Below, one piece after another: positions 1-6,690 of a stretch of 8,483 nt of DNA. Position 1 is the first letter of the stretch. Each line of letters begins with the position of its first letter. The translations under genes were made by a program, and so were the position numbers. Source of the DNA: an uncultured bacterium (GTDB lineage Bacteria > Bacteroidota > Bacteroidia > Chitinophagales > CAIOSU01); NCBI GenBank assembly GCA_903861055.1, contig CAIOSU010000049.1, forward strand, positions 1 to 8,483, given 5' to 3'. The notes beneath the pieces are model-generated. The model made no database searches and had not been told where the DNA came from. It saw only the letters and a program-made list of their open reading frames with translations.

Positions 1-22
1 CCTGACATCGAAATCATACAAA

Positions 23-2023
23 ATGTCTAATCACCGTACTATCAAAAAAGTATTAATTGCCAACCGTGGAGAAATTGCCATAAGGGTAATGCGCACCTGC
101 CAAAGCATGGGCATTTATACAGTAGCTATATTTTCAGATGCGGATGAGCATGCTTTATTCGTGAAGCAAGCAGATGAAGCAGTTCGAATTGGTGGATACC
201 AACCATCTGAGTCGTATTTGTTAATGGATACGGTAATTGAAGCCGCTAAACGCACAGGTGCCGATGCCATTCATCCTGGTTATGGTTTTCTTTCAGAAAA
301 CGCAACATTTGCAACCAAATGCCAAGAAGCGGGTATCATTTTCATTGGCCCAAAACCTAGTGCCATCAATGCTTTGGGTGACAAGAAACGATCTAAGCAA
401 TTGGTGCAAAAGTTTAACGTGCCCACCGTACCAGGCTATGATGGCGACGACCAATCAACAGATAATTTGGCCCAACAGGCAGAAAAGGTAGGATTTCCAC
501 TTTTGCTTAAAGCCTCCGCAGGCGGCGGCGGTAAAGGGATGCGCATTGTGCGTGAGAGCAAAAATCTAGTAAAAGAAATTGAAGCCGCTAAACGTGAAGC
601 AAAATCGGCATTTGGTGATGATACTTTGTTAATTGAAAGGTACTTTGACGATGCCAGGCATATTGAATTTCAGGTATTTGGCGATCAGCATGGCAATATC
701 ATTCACTTATTCGAACGCGATTGTTCGATACAGCGCCGCTACCAGAAGATAATTGAAGAAAGCCCCTCTCCTGCCCTTACACCCAAATTGCGCGCCAAAA
801 TGGCCGAGGCTGCCATAAATGCAGCGCGCAGCGTTGCTTACGACAATGCCGGTACGGTTGAGTTTATTTTAGATAAAAAGGGCGATTTCTATTTTCTAGA
901 AGTAAACACCCGTTTGCAAGTAGAGCACCCAGTTACCGAAACTGTTACAGGCCTTGATTTGGTAAGGCTACAAATTGAAGTAGCCGAAGGTAAACCATTT
1001 GCTTTCAAGCAAGAGGATTTAATCGCAACCGGCCATGCTATTGAATGCCGCCTATACGCCGAAGACCCATACAACAACTACTTACCCGTAACGGGCACAA
1101 TTCGTCACTTTTTGCCATATGCCAGCGAAGCCATGAGATACGACACTGGAGTAGTAAGTGGTTCGACTATTGATGTATTCTACGACCCTATGATTGCTAA
1201 AGTGATAGCCAAAGGCAACGACCGTAACGATGCGTTGCGCATAATGTCCAATGCTTTGCGAAAAACGGTGCTCACTGGCCTTACCACTAATAAGGCGTTT
1301 TTGATAGAAGTGTTAAATGATAAAGGATTTGCTGACGGAGATTTTGACACCCGCTACCTCGACCAACATCCAGAGTTGACCGAACCAAGAATACCAAACA
1401 ATCAGGTTTTAATAGAAAGTGCCACCGCAGCAGCTCTTACCGCTTGGTTGGTGAGACAAACCGAAAGAACTGTTATGCACAGTATTCCTTCAGGATTTAG
1501 AAATAGTTTTTATCGTGGACAAGTACAAAGCTATACTTGGAAAGAAGAGTTAATTAAACTAGAGTATCGATATCACAATCAATTATTTATCGTATCGGTA
1601 AACGAAGAAAAGGCCACGGTAAGAATAGTGTCTAGTACTCCGGAGCAGTTGGTATTGGAGTGGAATGGCTATAGGAAACGATTCACGGTATCGGCAGGCA
1701 ACAATAGCACCTGGGTGCACCACCCAGAGTATGGCGAATTGAAATTGAAGGAAGTACTGCGTTTCCAAGAGGCTGAAATTGAAAATGTACCTGGCTCATA
1801 CAAAGCGCCTATGCCGGGCCAAGTTGTTCAAGTGTTGGTAAAACCCGGCGATTTAGTAAAAGCCGGTGATGGCCTGTTGGTAATCAACAGCATGAAAATG
1901 GAGAATACCATTGAAGCATTTGAAGATGGTACCGTTGAAGAAGTATATGTTGAGGCCAATGGTTTTATTGAAGCTGATACCTTGTTGTTAAAACTTAACC
2001 CAACCGAAAAGGAAACAAAGTGA
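23..2023 (+). CDS. Biotin-dependent acyl-CoA carboxylase, alpha subunit (biotin carboxylase + BCCP)
   Basis: This 666-residue cytoplasmic protein carboxylates its own biotin with ATP and bicarbonate and passes the carboxyl group to a separate carboxyltransferase (beta) subunit. Domains in order: biotin carboxylase N-domain (about 7-115, starting KKVLIANRGEIA), ATP-grasp (about 118-325) with glycine-rich loop ASAGGGGKGM at 164-173, biotin carboxylase C-domain (about 340-448), a linker resembling the BT domain (about 480-590), and a biotinyl domain (about 592-659) with the motif SMKM, whose Lys625 is the predicted biotin site. Catalytic positions are intact: EVNTRLQVEHPVTE at 293-306 and the Arg in HAIECRLYAEDP (Arg343). 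Tyr240 sits where E. coli AccC has His (QRRYQK). The combined BC-BCCP layout is that of propionyl- or methylcrotonyl-CoA carboxylase alpha rather than stand-alone AccC, but the substrate cannot be read from this subunit. The beta gene is not in the window. Only 22 bases lie upstream, so the ATG is taken by family alignment. Confidence 0.95.
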   Translation: MSNHRTIKKVLIANRGEIAIRVMRTCQSMGIYTVAIFSDADEHALFVKQADEAVRIGGYQPSESYLLMDTVIEAAKRTGADAIHPGYGFLSENATFATKCQEAGIIFIGPKPSAINALGDKKRSKQLVQKFNVPTVPGYDGDDQSTDNLAQQAEKVGFPLLLKASAGGGGKGMRIVRESKNLVKEIEAAKREAKSAFGDDTLLIERYFDDARHIEFQVFGDQHGNIIHLFERDCSIQRRYQKIIEESPSPALTPKLRAKMAEAAINAARSVAYDNAGTVEFILDKKGDFYFLEVNTRLQVEHPVTETVTGLDLVRLQIEVAEGKPFAFKQEDLIATGHAIECRLYAEDPYNNYLPVTGTIRHFLPYASEAMRYDTGVVSGSTIDVFYDPMIAKVIAKGNDRNDALRIMSNALRKTVLTGLTTNKAFLIEVLNDKGFADGDFDTRYLDQHPELTEPRIPNNQVLIESATAAALTAWLVRQTERTVMHSIPSGFRNSFYRGQVQSYTWKEELIKLEYRYHNQLFIVSVNEEKATVRIVSSTPEQLVLEWNGYRKRFTVSAGNNSTWVHHPEYGELKLKEVLRFQEAEIENVPGSYKAPMPGQVVQVLVKPGDLVKAGDGLLVINSMKMENTIEAFEDGTVEEVYVEANGFIEADTLLLKLNPTEKETK

Positions 2024-3045
2024 AACTAAAACTAACTGCTGCATTGCTTATTGCCTTTGCCACTATAACCTTTGCCCAGCCCCCAAACCTAAAAGAAGAG
2101 ACCATACATATTGGCCCAGGCACCGAAGACTTAGTTTTGGATACGCTTAACGGACAACAGCGCCTGTTGGTATCGTGCAGTCAAAGGCGAAAAGGCTTGC
2201 CAATGTTTGGGGAAATAGTATCCTTAAACATAAAAGACAACAGTAAAGATACGCTTGTAAGAACAGGTGAGCCTACCGATTTATTGTTTCACCCTCATGG
2301 TATTGATTTAGTAAAAGGCAGTAATGGGGCGGCATTGTTGTTTGTAGTTAACCATGAAGAAACAGAGGCTGGCAAAAAAAATAGCATATTGCTGTATGAA
2401 GTAAAAGGCAATACCCTTGTATTTCGGTATCAGCAAACCGATAAAACCATCATCTCGCCAAACGACGTAGCGGGATTGCCCGACGAAAGCTTTTATGCGA
2501 CAAACGATAGCAAACGAGCTAGAATGGGGTTTGGTTGGTTGATGGAGAAATTATTTAAAATTCGCACAAGCCGAATTGTATATTGCAATGGAGCTGGGCA
2601 ATGTATTAATGCAAACGACAAAAAACTGGCATACGCCAATGGTATTTTGATAACAAACGATTTGATTTACATAGCAACTACTCAAAGAAAAATGCTTGCC
2701 GAATACCGCCGCCAAACAGATGGCAGCCTGCTATACAACCGCAATGTGGCCAAACTAAATGGCCTTGATAATATAAGCCAAGTAAATGCCGACCATGTAA
2801 TAATTGCAGCCCACCCAAAAGCGGGTAAATTTTTGAAACACGCCAAAAACAGTAAAAACCCATCTCCAGGTATCGTGTATTTGATAAAACTCGATAATGG
2901 CAAAACTGAGGAGTTATTTGCAAACGATGGCTCAAAAATTAGCGGCAATTCGGTAGCCGTTGCCTTCGGAAACAGTTTCTATATCGGGCAGGTGTTTGAA
3001 GATTGGATACTGAAAGTTACCATTCCGCTCCCGAAGGAGAATTGA
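2020..3045 (+). CDS. Secreted paraoxonase/arylesterase (PON)-family lactonase
   Basis: A 341-residue exported six-bladed beta-propeller, close in length to human PON1 (355). PON enzymes are calcium-dependent lactonases/esterases. Every metal and active-site position I remember from PON1 has a counterpart: Glu36-Asp37 (PON1 E53/D54), His93 in HPHGI (H115), His112 in VVNH (H134), Asn148-Asp149 in SPNDV (N168/D169), Asn207 in YANGI (N224), Asp250-Asn251 in LDNIS (D269/N270), and His265 in AHPKAG (H285). An N-terminal signal peptide (Lys-rich start, hydrophobic 6-18, probable cut near Ala19-Gln20) sends it to the periplasm or outside. The PON1 Cys42-Cys353 disulfide pair is absent. The start is GTG, overlapping the previous stop by 4 bases (GTGA) with AAAAGGAAA just upstream, so translation is probably coupled to the carboxylase gene. 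The physiological lactone or ester is unknown; SMP-30/gluconolactonase is the looser alternative name. Confidence 0.85.
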   Translation: MKLKLTAALLIAFATITFAQPPNLKEETIHIGPGTEDLVLDTLNGQQRLLVSCSQRRKGLPMFGEIVSLNIKDNSKDTLVRTGEPTDLLFHPHGIDLVKGSNGAALLFVVNHEETEAGKKNSILLYEVKGNTLVFRYQQTDKTIISPNDVAGLPDESFYATNDSKRARMGFGWLMEKLFKIRTSRIVYCNGAGQCINANDKKLAYANGILITNDLIYIATTQRKMLAEYRRQTDGSLLYNRNVAKLNGLDNISQVNADHVIIAAHPKAGKFLKHAKNSKNPSPGIVYLIKLDNGKTEELFANDGSKISGNSVAVAFGNSFYIGQVFEDWILKVTIPLPKEN

Positions 3046-3439
3046 TGCTAAGATTATTTTACATTTGAATTAAAAATATTATTTATGCAAAGGTAACAAT
3101 AGCGCCAAATTTCGCATACTTTCAATCCATTCGAAAACAAAAATTCGCCGTTTACTTGACAGGCCAACTATTTTATTTAACATTTGCACTTCTGATTTTT
3201 GGAACGGAAAACATTATTGGCGATAAGTCCCACTATCTGCAAATCCTGCCCAATCGTTCTGTGTCAGAAAATAATCTGGGAAATCTATATTTTACGCCTC
3301 ATTTTCAACACCTTAGCATTATTTGATTGCTTTTTGCTGTGGCACCATCTTTAGTATCTTGTCTATAGTTTTCGGTAACTTATCCGGTAGATTTACTTAT
3401 AATCATTAGGATTTGCTGAGAGTTGTAAACTGGGATGTT
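3046..3439. other. AT-rich intergenic region with no convincing gene
   Basis: No tRNA, insertion sequence end or riboswitch was recognised in these 394 bases, which look visibly richer in A and T than the flanking genes. Two things stand out. One plus-strand frame (3069-3323) stays open for 85 codons before TGA at 3324-3326. It has no ATG or GTG near its front, only a TTG at 3156 that would give a 56-residue peptide with one hydrophobic stretch (LFYLTFALLIFG). The second is an imperfect inverted repeat at 3202-3259, listed separately. The segment could be a decayed gene, a dispersed repeat or a long leader for the gene at 3440. Nothing in it looks like a clear terminator for the operon that ends at 3045. 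Confidence 0.6.
3202..3259. repeat. Imperfect interrupted inverted repeat (possible hairpin)
   Basis: GAACG at 3202-3206 pairs with CGTTC at 3255-3259, and ATTGG at 3216-3220 pairs with CCAAT at 3250-3254. The second pair stacks directly inside the first on the right arm, while the left arm carries a 9-base bulge (3207-3215). GATA (3222-3225) and TATC (3234-3237) can form a small inner hairpin. Five-base arms occur by chance fairly often, so the structure is only suggestive. It has no T-tract and is not a terminator. Confidence 0.3.
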
Positions 3440-3856
3440 ATGAAAAATTATTTCATTTTATGGGAAGAGATTTCGAAGAGCGAATTGTTGGATGCAGAAG
3501 ATATTCACTTTTTCGCATTGGAGATGGATGGTCAAGTTCAGTATTTGGGCATGTGCCACGGTTTGAACTTGGTTCATGAAGTAGATGAATGTATGCAAAT
3601 TTTCAACCTAGATAGCAAAAAGGTTACCATCTCTACAGGAGTAATCATCAGCAACATACACAATGTTATCAATCAACAAATTGCCGAAGAAATTCTTTGC
3701 TTGTTAGTTTATAATACCAAGCCCTTGTGCAATGTAATTTGCAAACGCTCTTATTATGGTCGCGATGGCCTTGAAGTGCACAACCGTGGTTATTTGCAAT
3801 TGCCTGAAAAGATAAAAGCAGATCGCTCTATCGTGTTGCGTCTTACAGGTAGCTGA
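3440..3856 (+). CDS. Uncharacterised protein, possibly a degenerate GIY-YIG-like fold
   Basis: This 138-residue soluble protein has no signal peptide or membrane segment and I do not recognise it with confidence. An early beta-strand region (HFFALEMDGQVQYLG, 22-37) ends in Tyr35-Leu-Gly, spaced from the preceding strand roughly like the GIY...YIG pair. A later helix, IAEEILCLLVYNTKPLCN (81-98), resembles the part of GIY-YIG nucleases that carries the metal-binding Glu (here Glu83 or Glu84) and ends in a conserved Asn (Asn98). The Arg normally found on the helix after YIG is missing, so nuclease activity would be doubtful. The tail holds the basic CKRSYYGRDG and a proline-bearing RGYLQLPEKIK. 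The frame is open back to a TTG at 3413, but ATG at 3440 is preferred because it gives a natural N-terminus (MKNYFILWEE). The gene stands alone between an AT-rich gap and a terminator. Confidence 0.6.
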   Translation: MKNYFILWEEISKSELLDAEDIHFFALEMDGQVQYLGMCHGLNLVHEVDECMQIFNLDSKKVTISTGVIISNIHNVINQQIAEEILCLLVYNTKPLCNVICKRSYYGRDGLEVHNRGYLQLPEKIKADRSIVLRLTGS

Positions 3857-3894
3857 GCCGATTACATAGGGACCACCAATGAATGCCAAATTGT

Positions 3895-3936
3895 AAAAAG
3901 GTTTATCTTTACTATAAGATAAGCCTTTTTGTTTTT
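3895..3936 (+). terminator. Intrinsic terminator after the 3440-3856 gene
   Basis: The left arm AAAAAGGTTTATC (3895-3907) pairs along its full 13-base length with GATAAGCCTTTTT (3918-3930), with one G-U pair. The loop is 10 bases (3908-3917). A further T-run follows (3932-3936), so the U-tract is strong. It lies 38 bases past the upstream stop codon, which fits termination of that gene. The next coding region begins inside its 3' end. Confidence 0.85.
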
Positions 3937-4582
3937 GAGACCTTTCATACTTACGTTGATCTTTTGTTTAGGTAGTTTTTATACACCTGCACAAACCCTA
4001 GATACGCTGAACACCTTTATAAACAATGGACGCATAATTGAAGCCAAGACCTATATAGACGGCATAACCGACTCAACCATTTTAAGCTCATACCAATACC
4101 AATTAGCTAAGGGTAAGTTGTATCAGGAGCTTTTCAAACAAAGTTTATTGCTTTTTGGCATAAAGAATAACAATTGGCTCGCCACCTCATGCAACGCTTA
4201 CGCTGATGGGCTAACCATAATGGCAACAATAACCAGGGTACCCGATAGCCTGTTTGTGTTAATAGCCGACTGCTACGAACATGCAGTTGACGAAGCTTTG
4301 ATTGAAGATAGCATCGGCTCAAAAGCACTTGCTCAAGATTTATATTACGCTGGGCATTACAGCGCTAAACTGTGGAGTATGCTCTCTGGCCTTACCTTAA
4401 AAGACACTACGGTACAATATCATTTAGGTATGTACTTCTATCGTCAAGGACAGAACTCTAATACTATTGAAGAGCGAACGAGCCATTTGGAGCGGGCTCG
4501 AAACTACCTCCTGCCTATAGCGGCTTTAAAAAAGCAAGAAGTGCTAGATGCACTGTATGTAATAAGCGAGCAGCTTAAATAA
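3935..4582 (+). CDS. Secreted helical (TPR-like) protein of unknown function
   Basis: From a TTG at 3935 this encodes 215 residues beginning MRPFILTLIFCLGSF. The signal peptide has a hydrophobic core at 4-16 and a probable cut after TPA, before Gln20. The mature part looks almost wholly alpha-helical, with paired amphipathic helices in the style of tetratricopeptide repeats (for example QYQLAKGKLYQELFKQSLLL and the C-terminal EVLDALYVISEQL). No catalytic motif was recognised. The start is odd: this frame has a stop at 3920-3922 and contains no ATG ahead of the signal sequence, leaving only TTG at 3929 or 3935. Both lie in the T-rich 3' side of the preceding terminator. 3935 is chosen because it gives a short basic N-terminus before the hydrophobic core; 3929 would add two residues. 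It could be part of an envelope assembly, but the neighbours give no hint of partners. Confidence 0.7.
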   Translation: MRPFILTLIFCLGSFYTPAQTLDTLNTFINNGRIIEAKTYIDGITDSTILSSYQYQLAKGKLYQELFKQSLLLFGIKNNNWLATSCNAYADGLTIMATITRVPDSLFVLIADCYEHAVDEALIEDSIGSKALAQDLYYAGHYSAKLWSMLSGLTLKDTTVQYHLGMYFYRQGQNSNTIEERTSHLERARNYLLPIAALKKQEVLDALYVISEQLK

Positions 4583-4599
4583 TTAAGGCATCAGCTATT

Positions 4600-4632
4600 T
4601 TGTGCAATTTTGAACCTTCAATGTTGAATTTG
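4600..4632 (+). promoter_or_regulatory. Possible Bacteroidota-type promoter for rlmI
   Basis: TTG at 4600-4602 and TGAATTTG at 4625-4632 are 22 bases apart, within the spacing I recall for the Bacteroidota TTG / TAnnTTTG promoter. The -7 element deviates at its second base (G for A). Transcription would start only a few bases before the ATG at 4645, giving a nearly leaderless message. The match is weak. Confidence 0.25.
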
Positions 4633-4644
4633 TAATCCATACCC

Positions 4645-5808
4645 ATGAACCTGTATCCCAAGCTAATACTGAAAAACGGAAAAGAACAAGCCCTTGACCG
4701 CAAACACCCTTGGATTTTCTCGGGTGCCATTTATAATATAGACTCGAAGTTAGGCGAAGGCGATGTGGCAGAGGTATGGACCTCGAAAGGCAATTACTTA
4801 GCTACTGGGCATTATACAAATGGTAGTATTATGGTGCGCATACTCAGCTTTGAGCAACGCCAACTGGATGCCACTTTTTGGAAGAATAGAATACAATCTG
4901 CATACGACTACCGCAAACGCTGTAACTTGTCCGGTACAGAAGACACCAACTGTTTCCGTTTGATACACGGCGAAGGAGATGGCTTACCTGGCTTAGTAGT
5001 GGATGTATACGGTAGCACGGTAGTAGTGCAGCCGCACTCTCCAGGTATGAGCAAAGCAGCTACGGATGTTGCTAAGGCTATTGAGGAAGTGTTGCCAAAC
5101 GTGACCAATATATACCTTAAACCTGCCGACACCAACAACCACGAAGAGCGCTTTATTAAAGGCGAATTGGCGGAGGAAGTGGTGCATGAGCATGGCAATC
5201 AGTTTAAAGTAAACTGGCAAACCGGCCAAAAAACAGGCTTCTTTCTTGACCAAAGGGATAACAGAGAATTGCTAGGCCAATATGTAAAAGGGAAGAGCGT
5301 ACTCAATGCCTTTTGCTACTCTGGTGGTTTTAGTATTTATGCCGCCAAGGCTGGAGCTAGCATGGTGCACTCTGTTGATAGCAGCAGCAAAGCCATTGGC
5401 TGGACCAACGAAAACGCCAAATTGAATGATGTGGAGAAAAACCACGAGGCTTATTGCGAAGACGTAATGCAATTCCTGAAGCAAGTTGAGGAGCCATATG
5501 AAGTAATGGTGCTAGACCCACCAGCATACGCCAAGCACTTATCGGCGCGGCATCGTGCCGTTCAAGGCTATAAGCGATTGAATGTAATGGGTTTGCAAAA
5601 ACTTGCACCCGGAGGTATACTGTTTACCTTCTCCTGCTCTCAAGTAGTTGATAGGGAGTTGTTTTACAATACTATTGTGGCCGCCGCTATTGAGGCTGGT
5701 AGGAATATACGGGTTATGCACCACCTATCTCAACCTGCCGACCACCCGGTGAACATTTTCCACCCTGAAGGTGCCTACTTGAAGGGATTGGCACTATACG
5801 TTGATTGA
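4645..5808 (+). CDS. rlmI: 23S rRNA (cytosine-5) methyltransferase, RlmI-type
   Basis: A 387-residue cytoplasmic SAM-dependent methyltransferase, close to E. coli RlmI (396), which makes m5C1962 in 23S rRNA. An N-terminal PUA domain (about 3-75, with HPWIFSGAI at 21-29) binds RNA. An RlmI-type central section follows, with RLIHGEGDGLPGLVVD at 105-120. The Rossmann methyltransferase domain starts near TGQKTGFFLDQRDNR (193-207). SAM-binding motif I is LNAFCYSGGFS (220-230), motif IV is DPPAYAK (291-297), and FSCSQ (329-333) carries Cys331, the expected catalytic nucleophile of m5C enzymes. The ATG at 4645 matches the usual PUA start. It is separated from the upstream secreted-protein gene by 62 bases and converges on the minus-strand transporter with only 3 bases between stop codons. 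The exact rRNA target is inferred from family; orthologues outside Proteobacteria are mostly untested. Confidence 0.9.
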   Translation: MNLYPKLILKNGKEQALDRKHPWIFSGAIYNIDSKLGEGDVAEVWTSKGNYLATGHYTNGSIMVRILSFEQRQLDATFWKNRIQSAYDYRKRCNLSGTEDTNCFRLIHGEGDGLPGLVVDVYGSTVVVQPHSPGMSKAATDVAKAIEEVLPNVTNIYLKPADTNNHEERFIKGELAEEVVHEHGNQFKVNWQTGQKTGFFLDQRDNRELLGQYVKGKSVLNAFCYSGGFSIYAAKAGASMVHSVDSSSKAIGWTNENAKLNDVEKNHEAYCEDVMQFLKQVEEPYEVMVLDPPAYAKHLSARHRAVQGYKRLNVMGLQKLAPGGILFTFSCSQVVDRELFYNTIVAAAIEAGRNIRVMHHLSQPADHPVNIFHPEGAYLKGLALYVD

Positions 5809-5811
5809 GGG

Positions 5812-6594
5812 TTAAATCACTCCTCCACTCTTTTCCATGGCATTATCTTTCATTTCTTTGGCCAAATCATGCCCTAAGAAACGTTCAATTATACTATGCA
5901 TTAGGTAGATGAATGGAGTTAGTCCAATGGCCATTAGAACCTTGTATATATAATTGACTGTACAAACGGCCAACACTTGTTCTATGGGCCAACCAGCGCC
6001 AATGTAAAATGCAATAAACAGTACAACAAAACTATCAACCAACTGCGATACCAAAGTAGAGCCAGTTGAACGTAACCAAATTAATTTTTCTCCCGTGGCT
6101 TGCTTTAGCTTGTGAAAAACATACACATCCAAAATTTGGCCAACTAAAAAGGCTACCAACGACCCACAAATAATCCATAAACCTTGCCCGAATACCGCAT
6201 TGTAAGCTAAGCTGTAATCAGCTATTCCTTTGTTTTGGGCACTACCCACCCACCAATCAGCAGGTTCGGTGCTCACTCCCAAGTAAATCATCAAGAAAGA
6301 ATAAGCTACCAGCCCAGCCGTAAGAAACGAAAGCAGGCGCACACCCTTTTTGCCGTAGTATTCATTAATAATATCGGTAAGGATAAATACTACTGGCCAT
6401 AACAAAACACCTGCTGTAAGCTGGAACGACAAGTCATAACCAAATACATTAATGCTGGCTCTATCAATGCCAAGGGTATCTTCCAACTGGAATATTTTAA
6501 CCCCAATAAACTCTGCCACCAAGGCATTCGTGATAAAAATACCCCCTAGTATTAAAAACAGTCTAGTGGCCTTGTTTGTGGTTACATCAATCAT
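5812..6594 (-). CDS. yhhQ: Queuosine-precursor transporter, YhhQ/QPTR (VUT) family
   Basis: A 260-residue inner-membrane protein with about six hydrophobic segments (near 11-33, 58-76, 85-106, 135-157, 180-200 and 205-235). The family (COG1738, DUF165) imports queuosine precursors such as preQ0/preQ1 for tRNA wobble-base modification. Diagnostic stretches are VVFILTDIINEYYGKKGVR (68-86), VGQILDVYVFHKLK (151-164) and WLRSTGSTLVSQLVDSF (173-189), the last with the Ser/Thr/Gln/Asp pattern typical of this group. The loop containing STEPADWW (108-115) is a modest insertion relative to the E. coli protein. The ATG at 6592-6594 opens directly on a plausible N-terminus before the first membrane helix. 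It is divergent from the peptide transporter and converges on rlmI. No queuosine biosynthesis gene is in the window, so salvage as opposed to export of an intermediate cannot be decided here. Confidence 0.88.
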   Translation of the reverse strand: MIDVTTNKATRLFLILGGIFITNALVAEFIGVKIFQLEDTLGIDRASINVFGYDLSFQLTAGVLLWPVVFILTDIINEYYGKKGVRLLSFLTAGLVAYSFLMIYLGVSTEPADWWVGSAQNKGIADYSLAYNAVFGQGLWIICGSLVAFLVGQILDVYVFHKLKQATGEKLIWLRSTGSTLVSQLVDSFVVLFIAFYIGAGWPIEQVLAVCTVNYIYKVLMAIGLTPFIYLMHSIIERFLGHDLAKEMKDNAMEKSGGVI

Positions 6595-6615
6595 GCTAGT
6601 CAGTGTATCAGTTAA

Positions 6616-6656
6616 TAGGTTTATCGGTATATTCGTACCTAAACATAAGATAGGTA
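6616..6656. repeat. TAGGT/ACCTA elements with alternative pairings in the transporter leader
   Basis: TACCTA (6636-6641) and TAGGTA (6651-6656) form a 6-base inverted repeat around a 9-base spacer. A third related element, TAGGT, lies at 6616-6620 and could pair with ACCTA at 6637-6641 instead, so two mutually exclusive hairpins are possible. The elements sit just upstream of the minus-strand transporter gene. They could be an operator or a small RNA switch. They do not match the preQ1 class I aptamer as I remember it, and the arms are short. Confidence 0.3.
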
Positions 6657-6670
6657 ATTGAACAAACCAA
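6640..6670 (-). promoter_or_regulatory. Possible promoter for the queuosine-precursor transporter
   Basis: On the minus strand, TTG (6670-6668) is followed after 20 bases by TATGTTTA (6647-6640), one base off the Bacteroidota TAnnTTTG element. This would give a leader of roughly 40 bases before the start at 6594. It overlaps the TAGGT/ACCTA repeat, which would suit an operator. The evidence is pattern only. Confidence 0.3.
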
Positions 6671-6690
6671 TAGCCCGCAAAATAGTTTAG
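6658..6690 (+). promoter_or_regulatory. Possible promoter for the peptide transporter
   Basis: TTG at 6658-6660 and TAGTTTAG at 6683-6690 are separated by 22 bases. The second element differs from TAnnTTTG only at its seventh base. The predicted leader to the ATG at 6736 is about 40 bases. It lies back to back with the minus-strand candidate, so a regulator binding between 6636 and 6690 could affect both genes. Confidence 0.3.

Noticed and set aside
2374..2381. Run of eight A residues in the paraoxonase gene, considered as a slippage or phase-variation site
   Set aside because: It encodes Lys-Lys-Asn in a lysine-rich loop with the frame intact on both sides, and A-runs of this length are common in AT-rich genomes. 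Nothing else suggests programmed slippage.
2678..2948. Two overlapping minus-strand frames of about 85 codons in the paraoxonase gene
   Set aside because: They lie opposite conserved PON motifs (ANGI, LDNIS, HPKAG) and overlap each other in different frames, as expected of coding shadows.
3413..3439. TTG at 3413 as the start of the 3440-3856 gene
   Set aside because: It would add nine residues without visible purpose. The in-frame ATG at 3440 gives a more natural N-terminus.
4908..5253. Minus-strand frames of 86 and 96 codons within rlmI
   Set aside because: They sit opposite conserved parts of the RlmI protein and show no independent start context or family resemblance.
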